Source: Styela clava
Lineage: Eukaryota; Chordata; Ascidiacea; Stolidobranchia; Styelidae
DNA: 64,000 bases
Assembly: GCF_964204865.1 (NCBI RefSeq)
Contig: NC_135255.1
Span: forward strand, 15,033,135-15,097,134
Direction of reading: 5' to 3'
Part shown: in pieces, positions 21,211-35,640 of the stretch
Position numbering within the stretch: the first letter of the stretch is position 1
How the letters are laid out: every line of letters starts with the position of its first letter
The notes under the pieces: model-generated
The model's database searches: none
Seen by the model: only the letters and a program-made list of their open reading frames with translations
Told to the model about the DNA's origin: nothing
Position numbers and translations under genes: made by a program

Positions 21211-21342
21211 CTTTCATTAGTGCTTAGTGGCGGTCGGCGGGGACTTTCTACAAAAGGTGCTACCATTCTCGGAAGCATAATTATTCTATATATAAATTAA
21301 ATGATATATATATAAACAACCATTCCATACATCTGAAACAAA

Positions 21343-21400
21343 TTACTTGCTAATCAATCCCATACCTGACATGGACTGGTAACTGGACGAAGGGCCTCAG
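21343..21400 (-). repeat. Fragment of dispersed repeat R1
   Basis: On the minus strand this short piece reads GAGGCCCTTCGTCCAGTTACC and then AGGTATGGGATTG, the central block of R1 as seen at 35389 and 58806. Confidence 0.55.
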
Positions 21401-22111
21401 CTTTGTATCAGAATGAACAGAAAGGCACATCACACACGCAATTTTCTGCGTTTCATTTTCAGTGCCCGCGGCAGCATGTTTTACTTGACGCGGGGCTCTT
21501 CGGACAAAATTTACGGTGTTTTCTTGCTTTACTCTTAGTGCGTATGATATCGTTTCGATCTGTAAAAGAGCATACCTCCGCGCCAATTTCAATCTGAGAT
21601 GTTCTATGAATTTAGAAACGGTAAACCCGAGAGAGAGAGAGAGAGAGGTTATTTCATTTTGTCAAACCGTAAATATATGTCAAACCAAGAAAACAATATA
21701 TACATACATACATAACAAGAGATAGAGTCAGTTAGCACAAGAGACAGAAAGGATCAAATTGATGAACTGTCTGTCAGTCTTAGTATTCCTCCACTTACAG
21801 GCAGACATTTGGTTTGCAGATTCACTCATTTGAATTATCTTATTGCCATGCATCTTGTCGCCATGGTTGCAAAATACCGCATTTTTATTATAAAAAGTAA
21901 ATTAAAATGAACTACAAATTTAAAACGGGATATTCAAACAATCAATACCTAAAGCAGCGCACACGATAGTTTCAGATGAGGCATGAATACATCTGCTTCG
22001 AATCAACGCAGTAGGCTAAGTTTAATGTAATTAATTTGGGGTAATTAGCCTCGCCGTGGGCTGCCAGGCGTGACGTCGTTAATTAAGTGAGATACTTATA
22101 CAACAGATCCT

Positions 22112-22195
22112 CGTCAGTAGCGGTGGCGCAGGAGAAGCGTAGAGACATGGTTAAACATCAGGCCAGGTATGAGGATGAGTTCGAACCCCGCAGGG
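22112..22195 (+). repeat. tRNA-derived SINE head
   Basis: An A-box-like stretch TAGCGGTGGCGCAGG (22118-22132) and a B box GAGTTCGAACCCC (22177-22189) are spaced as in a tRNA-type pol III promoter. No cloverleaf good enough for a working tRNA gene is visible. Confidence 0.55.
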
Positions 22196-22199
22196 TAGA

Positions 22200-23200
22200 G
22201 TTGTAGGGATGGACAACCAGACACGACAGGCGGTCGAAGGAGGAAAAAGGACCAACGAGCAAGCGAGAACAGTAGTTCAAGAAGAGCAGGGATGAAAAGC
22301 ATACGAAGCAGGCGGTCAAAAAAAGGGAGCAAGCGAGAACAGCAGTCCAATAAAAGCAGAGGATGAAAAGCAGACGAAGCAGGCGGTCGAAGGAGAAAAG
22401 GGAGCCAACGAGCAGGCGAGAACAGCAGTCAGTCCAAGCAGGCGGTCTAATGAGAGGGAGAGAGCAAGCGAGAACAGCAGTCCCAAGAAAAGCAGACGAG
22501 GCAGGCGGTTGAAGAAGAAAAAAAGCCGACGAGCAGTTCAAGAAGAGCAGGGAAGAAAAAAAGCAGACGAGCAAGCGAGAACAGCAGTTCAAGAATAGCA
22601 GGGATGAAAAAGCAGACAAGGCAGGCGGCCAAAAAAGGAAATAAAGTTCACGAGCAAGCGAGAAAGAACAGCAGTCCAAGAAGAGCAGAGGGGAAAAAGC
22701 AGACAAGGCAGGTGGTCGCAAGCGAGAACAGCAGGGATGAAAAAGCATGCAAAAAAAAGTGCATGGGGCTGGACCACTGGACCAGCAAAGGAGCTGACAA
22801 GCAAGCCCAGTCCAGAACGGCAGCGTTCATGGGGCTGGACCGCTGGACCAGCAAAGGAGCCGACAAGCAAGCCCATAACAGCAGCAGCCAAATAGGGTGG
22901 TAGACAACCTCACTGGGTTGTAGGAGCCAACGAGCAAGTCAGAAAGAACAGCAGCCAAAGAAAATATGCTAGGGTTGGTTACACGACGAGCGGCCTAACT
23001 GAGCGTGAGGCAGCCAGAGGGGAGGAAAAAGAGCCGACAAGCAAGCCAAATGGTGGTAGACTGAGCATTGAAAAACGAGAGAAAAAGTCTGAGGCAGTGA
23101 GCAGAAGTCCTGAATGGGGGGACTTGCTGACGAGCAAGAAGAGAGACAGACAAAGTCTAGGAAAACAGATGAAGGGGAAAACCAGAACCGCAGCCAAGTT
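22200..23200. repeat. Purine-skewed degenerate tandem repeat block
   Basis: About 1 kb with the plus strand strongly enriched in A and G and higher GC than its surroundings. Recurring words are GAGCAAGCGAGAACAGCAGT, CAAGAAGAGCAGGGATGAAA and AGCAGACGAAGCAGGCGGTC, in varied order and spacing of very roughly 70-110 bp. A clearer duplication lies at 22763-22811 and 22829-22876 (GGGGCTGGACC..CTGGACCAGCAAAGGAGC). Long open frames on both strands are a by-product of the skew and are not taken as genes. Confidence 0.75.
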
Positions 23201-25094
23201 TGCTTATGACACTATTGAAAATTCTAAGATGAAGTTAGGCGCAATATGCGTTGTGTTTTTGTAAGTATAGGTTATACGATACACGAAGTTTAGACAAGTT
23301 CAAGTGGTTATCTGTAGAGAAATATTATAAGAAGGTGAGTAGTTAAACGTAAAAAGTTTTTGTTTCAACGTCGCTTTATGCAGACATGATCTCGTGATAA
23401 ATCTTCAACAAAATCTGATTCATAATTGGTTGCGAATCTGCCAGCGCTTATCGATCAGTGGGAAGAGACATAGGTAAGCCATCAAGCGTAGTCGTGCAAA
23501 CTAAATTATCCTTATGTGGCGTTTTCACTTCCGAGGAAAGTCAGCTTAACCTCTTCCAGATTACCACACAAACATCTATACTGCTATTTTCCAGTTGAAC
23601 TGAAAAGGGCGAATAAAATGATTATTTCAGGAGTAAAACGACCAGGCCCCTATTACCGGCATTTGAGGAGTGTCCGCCAGAGACCTAACCTAAATATGGT
23701 CCTGAGGCGGAGCTTGTGGTGTTTTCACTGGAGTTGTCCGCCCTTGTGAAAAAAATTGAAGACGAACGCTTCTCTGAATATTTGAACGAATTTTCACGCA
23801 ACACCTTTGTGACGGAACAAACCATTCGAGGCAGAAGAGAGGTTGACGGATTTTTTTTTTGTACAAATGGCATGTTATTAAAGGAGGCTCCCCAAGATTT
23901 TGTAACCGAAATATGAAATTTATATTTTTGAAAATTAAAGACCCATCCACCCAATTTGTTACCATTTGTTCATTCAATATTTTTTTTATTATTATTTGAT
24001 GTCCGCCAAACTTTACTGATAAAACCGCTTACGATAACCACTCTTCCACACACCTACAATTCGAAAAGCTTGGTATGACACCAATTAATCATTTACCCTG
24101 CAGCACTTTTCAGACGGAACAAACCATCGGAGGTAGACGGGAAATTTTCAAGGTTTTCCATATGCTAAAATTTTTGTTACTAAAAGTTATTTTCACAGAC
24201 TTAGGAAATTATTATCGGAGTCGAACTTAAATTTTTTACAACCCGGAATTCGGGAGTTGATTATAAATTTTCCTTGGCTACCTCAGCAAAGACCCCACCT
24301 TGAAATTAGTTGAACACATCAACACGAGCAGTTGTTGCAGACATGAAGATATATTGAAATAAGTAGCATGATACCAAAAAAGGGCACATATTTGATTTCA
24401 AATGTTAGATATAGGCAAGAAGTGTAAAAATTCGTAACATCACCGTCTTGGAAATTATTGCTCACAAAACAATTTAAGTAACTATTTGATATTTATCAAG
24501 CTTCTATTTCAATTTTACTAAATATGAAAAAAATGACGCTCTAATATTTTGTTTTCTAGTTATAAATATTATGTAATTTCACAAGCAGCGTAGAAAAAAA
24601 AAATTAAAAATCGAAGAAATTGATAGATTGCCTCGCAAGTATAATGATAAATTTTGCTTTGGATGGGATGTACAACGTAACAAAAAGTAACTAATGTATA
24701 ATATAATGCCGGAACGAAAAGTAACTAATTTTTTATATGATGCCGGGATCAACTGATGCAGTGAATAAACGCGCGAATATGTACATCATAGTCTGGCGAA
24801 AGGTCGCAATACACAGTAATAAATTTCATTGTGGATCGTGAAAATCTTCAGACTATGCCTGACTTGAAAGGACTAATGTGCAAATACCTTTTAAACGAAC
24901 TACAAACCGACTGCAGTACAAAGTTTGGAAAATAAATCACTGCAAAACGTCAACTCTCATTTCCACTATGGTAGTAATACTGCAATTGATACTATTTGAG
25001 GTATCACCAAGGCAGACGCGCAACGAGATGACTCACAAAAAAATGTCAGTTAATAGACGACGTACAAAAAATAAATCTTAACACAGTAAACGCT
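23201..25094. other. Intergenic, no gene seen
   Basis: Downstream flank of the zinc transporter. Small local duplications are present (GACGGAACAAACCAT at about 23813 and 24113; AAAAGTAACTAAT near 24684 and 24718). No coding similarity was recognised. Confidence 0.55.
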
Positions 25095-28000
25095 TCAAGC
25101 TGATGGACCTTTCTCGGTTGTGTTGTTTTCTTCTGGTTTGAAATCAATTTCTGATGATGGTTCGGTTACTTGTCCTTGTGATAAAACAACTTCGTTTTCG
25201 TCAACAATGGCAAGCGTAGAGGAACTCGCAATATTTGAAGGTGCCATAGTCAACGTCGTTTGCTCCATCACTCTTGTATCATTGGCAGAAGGTTTTCTGT
25301 CCTGAAAGTGAAGATTGTCGTTGAGGTAAATGAGGGATAAATATATGGGAATAACGGGGCATTAAAAAGGTTCTTAAATATAGCAGTGCTGTGAAGTCAG
25401 TGAGCCACAAAATTTTGACTCGATTCAAGCCCATAATTTCGTGACATTTCGATAACTTGACATATTATGCAAGCCTTCGACCGAAATCCGGCCTTAAATC
25501 CGGGGATCCAAAATTTCGACTCCGGATCCGGCTCCAATAAGACATGACAAATATCTAGCTCAATAGCCTTATTAAATTCGCCGCGAGCTTATTGAAGGCA
25601 ATTGTTCAAATGAACAAGGAAAATCCAAACAAAATCGGCCATTTCCTCAACTACGACTACTTTAGAACATCCGTACTATAAAAATATATCGCAATAGTGT
25701 AGTCTGTTGCAACAACTGACAAGTAATATCCCGTTTACTTTGTTTGCATAGCTGGCAGTATCGTTATCTAATGCAAATTAAACCTCCGGTTGAATCAGTT
25801 GAATTCGCTTGAACCAGCCATTCCTAACAAAAGTAGGCGGGAGCAAAACACGTGGCCATGCATGGTCAGTGGTTACGAAATGTACATGTCAAAACGCTAC
25901 ACAATCAGTTTTATAAAATGAGTCGAAATATTCAAATTCCTATTATTCGATTTTCCAGTCTATTGATTTTAGAAAAAATACATTTAGTTTCACAATATGA
26001 CCACTAAGGCTTTCTATATTTGAAAATACAGTTATACCTCGGTGGTTGAACCACTCGATAACCGAATAATTCAGTAGTTGACTAATAAATTCTTGCCACA
26101 AATGCTGTGGCACTCAAATGAAAATTCGGTGACGGAATGAATACCCGATCGCGTCGCCGAGTGAGATGACGCCGGAACCGCTCATTTCGGATGCCTCTTG
26201 ACCATTTATGTTTAAATATATGGAGAAGGAGGCGTAGTCCTAAACGATGTAGTACGGGTATGCAATCTTTCACTGTAGACTACCGACACGACAATCGTCA
26301 CGACTAACGCGAAAGCGCAATCGCCTCAAATTACGCAATTTTTGATGGCGTCATCGCACGCAATAAACGAATCTCATAGAACCCACAGAATTTTTTTCAA
26401 AACATACTGTAACTGATACAAAAAAATTTATATAATTATCTTTATTATGTTTAATCTTCATTGTGTACACATTCAAATAATTATGTCCTTCAGATGCACG
26501 TTTTGTTAGTAATCCGGGTATATTTTGGAACGAATCAAAATAATTACCATTGTCGAATGATCACGTTTGTTCGGTTACGCAACGCGATAGACGGATGGAT
26601 GAAAATAGGCCATGTTGAAAGCGTGAAGGCTCGCGACATTTGATATTATTTGCACACGACACCAGACTTTGACACGAGTGTCGCACGCAGCGGCGGATTG
26701 CGTAATAATAGGAAAGATTGCCCATGTATTCATTACTAATGAGTGGGACACGAATGTACAAACAAGTTGATAGATTTACAATGACACAGTTATCAGGGAT
26801 GAGTGAACTGGGCAAACCTCTGCTTTTAATATGGAGCAGAAAATTTGCTTGCATACCTGCGATTTTAATCATTTAGGCAGTACGGAATCCTATTAAGGCC
26901 ATTATAAAACAACTATATGCAGTGTATTCACAATCAATAAAAACTTGGTTCCTGTTATTAGTGTAATAAATTGCCATGTTTGAATTTGATAACATATATA
27001 ATATTCTTTAGCGTTTTCGATACCCAACACTTTCACCTACAAACTAGTTTACTAGTTTCACAACTATCATTTTGATTACAAATTTCAATCCAACCCCAAA
27101 GTAGCTAATTTCAAAGTAGTTTCAATCCAAAGTAGTAATAGCTAATTTTAGTCTTGTATATCCCGGCTTTTTAAGAACTATAACTGGATTAAAATCCTGA
27201 GAAGACAAAATACCCATGGAGTTTATTGATTCCTATCTGGTTTTGAGGAACCACAACTAAAACTGACAAATAGCTAGCCAAACCACGAAAAAAATATCTA
27301 ACATAGTTGAAAATAATGTCTTAAGAATTGTTAAAATTTCAGTTGTTGGGTCATCTTTGACATAGTTCCGATTAACCACAAGAAAACGGAGTCTGAGCTC
27401 TGGGAAACCCATTATAAAGAAACTGCCAACATTCATACAGTATAGTTCGAAATCATAGACATACCTAATTAATAATAGAAAATTTTTTAAAAACAAATCC
27501 AACTTACCAATTTTGGTTTATCTGGAGGGCAGCAAGTTTTAGCAATACAACTTTCCCCACACACTAACTGACAAGGGAGCTCGTCCTCGGAAAAAGAAAA
27601 TTCGGGTTGAACTGTGCATGAGTGTATGCCTTCATCGTGGAGAGACGCTTTAATCTGAAAAGAAATAATAAAATTGACATGGAGAGCATGGAATTTAAAA
27701 AAAAAAAAAAATGACAGGCTCAATTTCTGAAAAATAGTAGAACTAATTTTCCTTTTTTGAAAAGACGCTCAAAAATACCTTCCCAAATTTCATGCCTTGT
27801 ATAATTCTAACTAAGCAACTATAAGGATAACTCCTAACCATACCAAATATTTCATAACAATAAAAAAAACTTTTATCCCAATTCCCAACTGTTTAGAAGC
27901 ATTACATGTTAAAGCTGCGTCAAAAACACCTATGGTGTATGAACACAGAAAATTTGACAATTTAAATTTCATTTTATAAGATGTTTTGTTTTGCTGCTCT

Positions 28001-31000
28001 TTGACCTTTGGAACGATTCCCTTCTATATATATTAGAAAGCCTTTCAAGTGCAAATAGGCCAATCTCTTCATAAGATAGCGTAAACAACTATTATCCTCT
28101 TGCCTTCAGGCAAATATTGATTGCACGTATATCTCAGCCAGTTGTGCAATGTCTAAATAAATTGAAATACATATTCGTAAGCTGCCACTTTGTTTACGGC
28201 TTGTGTTATTGAGTTAACAGGCACTCATTCAGGAGTGAATCTATATTTTAGCTAAGCCACAGACAATCTTTGAAATATAAAAGACTACTGTAACCATATA
28301 AAAGAATTGTGATGCTGCATTACGCAACAGTAAATGCGGACTCACAAGATCACGAGACTAGCTCATGGCAAAGTTCTTGGAAAAACCCTGCACAAATTGC
28401 TTTATCTGGAGGGTACAACAAGGGTGGATGTTTTTTTCATGCACTGATGAGCCTGAAAGCTTCTTACAGTCAGCAATTCGGGAACACTAGGCCATATCTT
28501 ATTCTCACACGGAGGATTTACATTTTCTGCTAAAATTGAATAACTATGCTGCATTGATATAATGAGTAAGTCAGTTTGAGAGATTGGCAATTGAAACAAT
28601 GCTGGTATTTTCTCAGCAAAGTGCATAAAGCTTGTTGAATAAACCCCATGCTTCATAAAAAACGTTTCGTTAAATATAAATTGAACCATTAAATTCCTTA
28701 TATAATATGATATATACCTTTTGCACGAGTCTTTCATAGGTTTCTGCATCAGCACACTGCACATGAACTGTAGCTACTATTTTGTCACCTGTTAATTGCC
28801 AGATATGTAGATCGTGTATTGCTTGAATTCCAGCAATTTGTTTGATTCTAAAACAAAAACAAAAAACATGTGAATATTGATTTTTGCACACTTGAATAAA
28901 TCAATTTTCAATGACTTCTGTAAAATTGTAATATCCGCTATATTTTCAACTCAATTGCTGTGTCGAAATTTCATTTTAAAGGAAGATATCCAAAATCAAG
29001 TAACTTGAGTTAAGTTATTATTAATGGAATTATTGACTATGGTTTTAATTCTTACACCTTCACTCTGAACAAGGCTCAAGACAAGCAGCCACTGATAGGC
29101 ATTAAGATACTGTTTTCCTGGAAGAACTGAAATCTTTCAGGTTGGGCAATTGTCTACTTCATTTTATCACACTTTAGATAAATTTTGACGCTTTCCACTC
29201 TAAACGAAGCCCAGTATTAGCAGCTACTACTGGAAGTGCCACTACTTTTTGAAATGCTGTGATCTTTTCAGTTTCGCTTTGTCATCATAATTGAGTTTAA
29301 AATATTGAACAAAAAAAATGTTTGGCTATTCGCCTACCATTCATTGAAAAAACATTCATTCTTTATTTCTAACACACAGACTAAAGTATTATAGCTTCAC
29401 AAAAATACATTTGTTATGTTCAAATGTTCCATTAGTAAAACATATAATTTACAAATACTAACTTGTTTCTGATTGATTCCAACTTGATATGTTTTGGAAC
29501 AGTTTCAAGTAAGATCATACTTGATTGCTTGAATAAAGGAATTGTGGTGAAAACCATGATGCAGACAAGTATTAAACTCATCGTAGGGTCCATATATAAA
29601 GTCCATGGGTTTGTTTCTGCCTGTGAAAAATATAAACAAATTTGTCATGCACCATATGTTATTCTAAAAATTTGCTTCAAGCAAGGGAAATTCAAAACAA
29701 ATCAAATATTTGAATGCAATCAAAATTGGTTACATTTAGCATGACAAATGTTGACTTTAATAAGAATAGTTTAAAACAATTTCTAAAAAATTTGTTCAAA
29801 TTCCATGTTGAATTATTCAAAATATATTATGTCTATTCAATAACATGATTGAAGTCTCTAAACATAAGGTTTTGTTAGACACAGACGAAGTATGACCCCA
29901 CATATAATGATTTGTTTTCCGTTTGAAAACTTGGAAGATGAAATAGATTAAAGTACGATACCCTAAAAATTACACAAAGCGGAAGAGTAGTGAGATAAAC
30001 GAACCAGGAAACCTATCAACTCGAGATGGATGAGTGATGAATCATCCAGCCGTAAATAGAAACCAAATAATTGAATAAATGCTAATAACCAATTATACTG
30101 ACAGAATGCCAGCTCATCAACCTAAGATAAATTGCAATTGCAACAAATATTATCGGAAAACTGAAATGTTATAAAACTCACAAGAATACCAAATTCTATT
30201 TGAAAATTTCAAAAATGGTGTTTTGAATTTATGAATAATTTATAGCATCTGCACACGCCCTCAGAAATTGAGTCTAGGTAAAACCACAGAGCCACTCAGT
30301 CAGCATATTCACTCACACAAGACAAAGGAATTCTGTGATGTGTCAGCAGTCAGCACATCAATGAGCATGACCAATACACATAAACACAATAATAAATAGA
30401 TATACAATGTGGGAAGTTATTTGAATAAATGTTCAAAGGATAAAAATTTTATCACAGACACTCACATGTACCACATTACCGCAATAACTGAGGCTCTCAA
30501 AATTTATTCTCCTTTAGACCTTCACAAATTTACAGTACAGAAAAGTGAATTCATGGATTGCGAAATTTAACTCCAAGGCAGGTCAAATTTACCTCAGTCA
30601 CTTTTCATATAAATTTTTGGAACCAAGCGGAAAATTAAGCAACTTGCAGTAGAATATTAGCTAAAATGACGAGGTGTTACAAAAATACATTCTAGTTTAT
30701 GTGCAATAAGACTTTTGAATTCCTCATATCAAATATTAAAACTATTACTAAAGGCCTAAACAAAGAAAGAAACTTTATGTGAAATTTTTATTTTGCTCGA
30801 GTAAACAGCACATAAATAGGAACAATAAGAAGCGTTGAGCAATAAAAGTCATTTACACAACTTGAAGAAACAAGTTCTTCCAGGAACATCAGACAGATGG
30901 TTCATGAGTAGGGTGATAACAAACAAAGACAGCTGGTAAATATTTAATTGAAACTTAGAAAGAAGGAACATGCCCTACATTTCACAGTTGATAATTTGCA

Positions 31001-34000
31001 CAAGGTGATAAGTCATACAAGGAGCTAATTGATATGTCTGTCAAATTAGTCCGAATAATCAATACATGCTATTCAAGGAGAACTACAAATAAATATAAGG
31101 CTGTGCGCATCCAGCGGAACAAAAATTAATTAGACAATGTCAATATTTAACTAATTCAACAGTTTAACAATTTTGCAGAACCATTTAAAAACCACCAATT
31201 CTGTCTTGAAAGCAATTAATACTGGTCAATTTGATATGTTTGAATTTTTGCGAATAGTATTAATACAGCAAGTGGAAATAACTTTTTGTATGAGAACATA
31301 TCGGTATAATGCAATAATATATTTGTGCTATATATGAAAACTTTTTGGTGGTCATACAAGTGTATGACTGAATCATATACATCATAGAGGAAATAGAACA
31401 TACCGGTAAGTGAATAGATAGATCCTTTCATGTCATAACACTACGTTCTGAACAGCAAATTCTTTAGTTTGAAGTTGGTATCGGCATATGTAATGCACAT
31501 AATGCAACAAAGACAAGCACCGTCAGTTTATAATATGAAATATTGAAAGACATTAAGGGTTTCAAAAAGAGAAATTGAATCGAAAAACTTGCCTTCCTAA
31601 CACATTCTGAAAGACTGAATTGTAGACTTCGATATTGGATTTGGTTAAATAATGTGTAAGTACTGCTATTAGTCTGCCACTTACAAGCATAAAACACAAA
31701 CAACTTCCTACACAACGATGAGGTCATATCTACAGTCATATGAAAGAGAAACAAGCTATACTTTATTATTACTTATCATCTTGAAACTTGGGAGCTATGT
31801 TCGAATTTATGGATCATCTGACTAATAGGATGACTGCAGTGTCAGCAAAATTTCAGACTAATGTCAAAAGAGTTGTATCAAATGTAATACAGAAATGTGC
31901 CGTGAACTAGAAATATCAGCAAAATATAGGTGAAATATCCAGCCCCTAAGACTTGAAAAAAAAAAAAAGCCTTCTAGGAACTTTCTCATCTTTACCTACT
32001 CAAGATTTGCAATCTATTATTCCAACTAACGGGTCCACCTCATGTCCAAAAATAAGTCATGGTTCATGTACAGTAAGACAGTGAATAAAACAATAACCAA
32101 AGTACAATACTTTCATTACCCCTATTACAAATCACTGTTCTAGCAGCAAACTTTGGTACCTCTTCAAAATAAATATACTTGATATTTCGTGGAAAGAGAT
32201 TATGCTATTTTTCTTTATCTTTAAAATAACATAACAATTTCACCATTTTGTGTGATGAAGAAAATTAGGTGTATGTAAAAATTAAATAAAATTACACATT
32301 ACTTACCGGAACAAGCCACAGAACTGTAGCGCTGATCATAACAATAACTGAACCAAGTGCATCACCAAGTACATGTAAAAAAACTGCTCTCATGTTCAGA
32401 TGCTGCTCTTCAGTTACAGCCTAAAAATGAAATTTTCATTTAATACATGTAACATTGAATTGAAAAATACCTCGCTTAGATAAAATTGATTAAAAAAACG
32501 ATAATACCAACCTTTTTCTTTGGTGAGTCTGTGTCTGATTCCTTATCTGAATCTTTGTTATGGCCATGACCATGGCCATGATCGTGCGAATGACCATGTG
32601 AATGAGATCCAAACATGATCAAACCAAATATGTTGATAAGTAAACCTCCTGTGAAATAAGAATAGCTTGTTAATAAATCTGGTAATATTTGACTGTAATT
32701 ACAAGAAAGCCATAGGCAAACATATGGACACAAAAAGTCAAATGTAAAAATGGAAATATTTGGGGTAAAATATTGGGTCTCAAATAATAGGCCTAAAAAA
32801 ACAAGTAATAGCCTCCTATGGACTTTTTTAATTTCAAGTAGAAAATTTGAAAGATTATTCGAATGTTGCTTAGAATACCGATTCTTATCACAACAATAAC
32901 CCCAAGAATTCCAACATGACTTTGAAAACATGTATCCTACCTCCTCCAACAGCAAGTACGAGCTTTGGTGAATCCACATGTTCAGGTTTAGTAAATTTTT
33001 GTACTGCTTCCAATGTTATAGAAATACACAGTGCGAGAAGAAATGTTGAGTTGATGAGAGCACCTAAGATCTAATGAACATGAATTATATATTCTTAGAG
33101 TATGAAGTCAAAAATTACGAATTTTATTAATGGTGATATTCGAAACCAGAATTCACAACAGAAAATCAATAAGCATCGAGTTTGCTAAGCATCCTTGATT
33201 GACAATTAATTAGGTAAGGCATCACTGAAGTTTTTATTGTCAAAATTTGATTTTTTGTGGTTGAGAGTCAAAATTGTTTCAATTTCTTTCATTTGCAATA
33301 TCTGAAGTGCTATATATATATTTTTTTTATATTCAATCAATACTGTGACATGATTGCTTGAAAACATTTGAACCCCAAGGGTCAAAACAAAAGCCTCGAT
33401 GACTTTCACCCATCTAGCAAACTGACCCCTATGCAGTGTTTATATACTAGTTAGTGTTGATGTTGTTTTGTGAAAATAAATCTCTCTCATAATATATTAC
33501 CTCAGAGTCAAAGTCAATTTTTAAACGGCCCAGAATTTAGAGTCCACAGCCTTAGTTGGAAAATCTATATTGACTGATCAAAATTGACCACAAAAATATG
33601 TAAACATCAATATGCAAACATAATAAATTAATCCATATCATGAAATTGATTTCTACTACAATTCTAAATGAAATCACAAATATAAGCCACTGATAAACAA
33701 ACGGAACCCAATTTCAAAATCAATAAAGCATTACATGCTTAATTTGTATGATAGCCTATACTATAAAAACATTCATTACAATTAATTCAGATTTATTTGT
33801 AATGATAAATTGCAGAAATTAAATAGACAAGTCAAACATATACTACTGATATATGTGTTGTATACAGAATTGATGTTTTATAAAACCCCATTCTGTTATT
33901 CCCGATTCACAAACTCCATAAATTGTCAACATACCTCAAATCGAACCCAACCAAAAGTATTAAAATATGGCTCTTTAGAAGGCCATGGACGGAACGGATC

Positions 34001-34921
34001 TCTTGCAGTTCTTCGACTCATTCTTACAGCTACAAGAGCAACTATTAATGATAAAGCATCAGACAACATATGAAAAGAGTCGGCAACCAGCGTCAAGCTG
34101 TTTGTAATATGACCTGGAATGAAAAATATAACAATTAGTCCACTATGGATTTCAGGTATACTTCAAAATCAGATAAAATCTCTATGCTAATAGGGTTAAA
34201 GGTCGTGTGATGATTTATTGTCAGAAAAAGAAGAAAATCTCTGATGCAGTGTTCAACATGGTGTAAGTAAGGAAATGAAGTTTTTAAGCTGAAATCAATT
34301 CCATTTTGGTCATATGTCATTCTTTCACTGTGATTTATTGTCAGAAAAAAATCTTTGACACAGTGTTTAAGATGGTGTGAGGAAATGTGGTTTTTTAAGC
34401 CGCGATCAATACCATTTTGGTCATATGTCATTCTTTTCTATTATACCAAAAACATTCAGAATAATTCAATACAAACTGAAATACAATTATGATGGGAAAC
34501 CGGATATCTCGAAAAAAAAATAATTAGAACAGTGATATTCAAATCTAAAATAAATTGCAAAATAAAATTTTAGGACAATATCTAATTGCATACAGATATA
34601 ACTATTCTCGATTATTTTACCTATACTATTTTTGATTCCTTATGCTAGTCATTATCAGCCTCTAGCCACATTTAATTAAAATTCATTGAAAATCAATAAA
34701 TCATACTCACCCACAATTAATTCAGTAAAAAAGTATCCTATAATAAGAATCAACATTGAAACAAGTCTGCCAGTTTTGGACTTTAATAATTTTTTGCACA
34801 ATCCACCCCCTTCATCATAAGTTCTATATAAAACAGCATCTTCTCCACCACTGTCTTCGCCACTGTGTCCATCTACCATAAGTCGACGTTGTTGTTCTTG
34901 TTCTTTTCCATTTTGGGCCAT
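25095..34921 (-). CDS. SLC30A1: ZnT1-type zinc exporter
   Basis: Nine exons (34711-34921, 33935-34113, 32941-33070, 32512-32648, 32307-32420, 29463-29620, 28718-28847, 27508-27654, 25095-25301) join to 470 aa. The product is a cation diffusion facilitator that moves zinc out of the cytosol in exchange for protons. Six membrane segments are visible. Zinc ligands are HxxxD in TM2 (His85, Asp89) and HxxxD in TM5 (His235, Asp239), the zinc-selective pattern. A histidine-rich cytosolic loop (189-203) lies between TM4 and TM5. The C-terminal domain (about 300-400) includes LHIWQLTGDKIVATVHV and a cysteine cluster (381-395) of the kind found in ZnT1, which favours SLC30A1 over other ZnTs. The tail (403-470) is Ser/Glu-rich and poorly conserved. 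Exon 4 uses the less common donor GTTGGT and exon 6 GTTAGT. Confidence 0.93.
34212..34437. repeat. Two-copy tandem repeat in ZnT1 intron 1
   Basis: Two units of about 110-120 bp begin GATTTATTGTCAGAAAAA (34212 and 34332) and end CCATTTTGGTCATATGTCAT. They differ by several substitutions and a small deletion. No function is evident. Confidence 0.8.
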
Positions 34922-35388
34922 ATCAACTTTCTTTTAATGATTTAACTTTCGTGCCAATGGTATAATAGAGATAGAAGTTTGAAAAATAGACAAAATAGAT
35001 ATAAGTTTTAAGTACAATTCCAAATAGTCTTTTGGTCTCTATATTAATACAGTAATAGCTTTATGATTGAAATAAATCAGTGAATAGTATTGCTGGATTA
35101 CCAGAGCCAATGATGAAATATGGAGACACTGTTCTGCTGTTTACTGTTTAGCCGTTGCCTACAAGCAACTCACAGTATTCAGATATTCATAAATTGACAT
35201 TGAAAAATCACTATAACTGTAAATTGGTTTGGGTCTAGCTGTCCAGCGAAGTAATCGTTGTGACTCCTTAAAATAACGCCAAACCAAAATGTGATGTTGG
35301 GCGAAATTACTGCGAAACTGATAGAATAGCGCCAAACAGAATTGTAATGTGAAATTTTTCTGTTTTTCAAGAAAGTCTTTTTGGTGAG

Positions 35389-35640
35389 GAGGATAGGATA
35401 GGATTTACATATTTATCCCGGGGGAGAGGAAAGCCGATAAGACGGCTTATCCATATGGCGAACCACGGCCTCTCATCCGGTTACCATTCCAAGTCGGGTA
35501 TGGGATTAGTTTTTTACTGTATTGTTTGTTTTTTTCGGAAGCATGGACTTGGTGGTGGAGGAAGCCGTAACCGACCAGCGGTTACGTGAACCACCCAACG
35601 ACGGCGAGGAGTCAAGGAGTCAGTCAGGAGTGATACCGGT
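35389..35640 (+). repeat. Dispersed repeat R1, copy 1
   Basis: It starts AGGATTTACATATTTATCC and contains GGAGAGGAAAGCC, GGCGAACCACGGCCTCTC, CGGGTATGGGATT, GGAAGCATGGACTTGGTGG and GAACCACCCAACGACGGCG. The same blocks in the same order occur at 43072-43398 (minus) and 58806-59096 (plus), with decayed copies at 39959, 49010 and 21343. No tRNA-like head, poly-A tail or terminal inverted repeat was seen, so its class is open. Confidence 0.75.

Noticed and set aside
22118-22189. Functional tRNA gene
   Set aside because: A and B boxes are present but no consistent acceptor and anticodon stems could be paired; a SINE head is the better call.
22158-22903. Open frames of 99-196 codons on both strands
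   Set aside because: They arise from the purine-skewed repeat, which lacks stops on either strand. The products are low-complexity and overlap each other.
32476-32979. A 167-codon minus-strand frame
   Set aside because: It is the readthrough of ZnT1 exon 4 into its introns. Only the part at 32512-32648 is exon, as splice sites and phase show.
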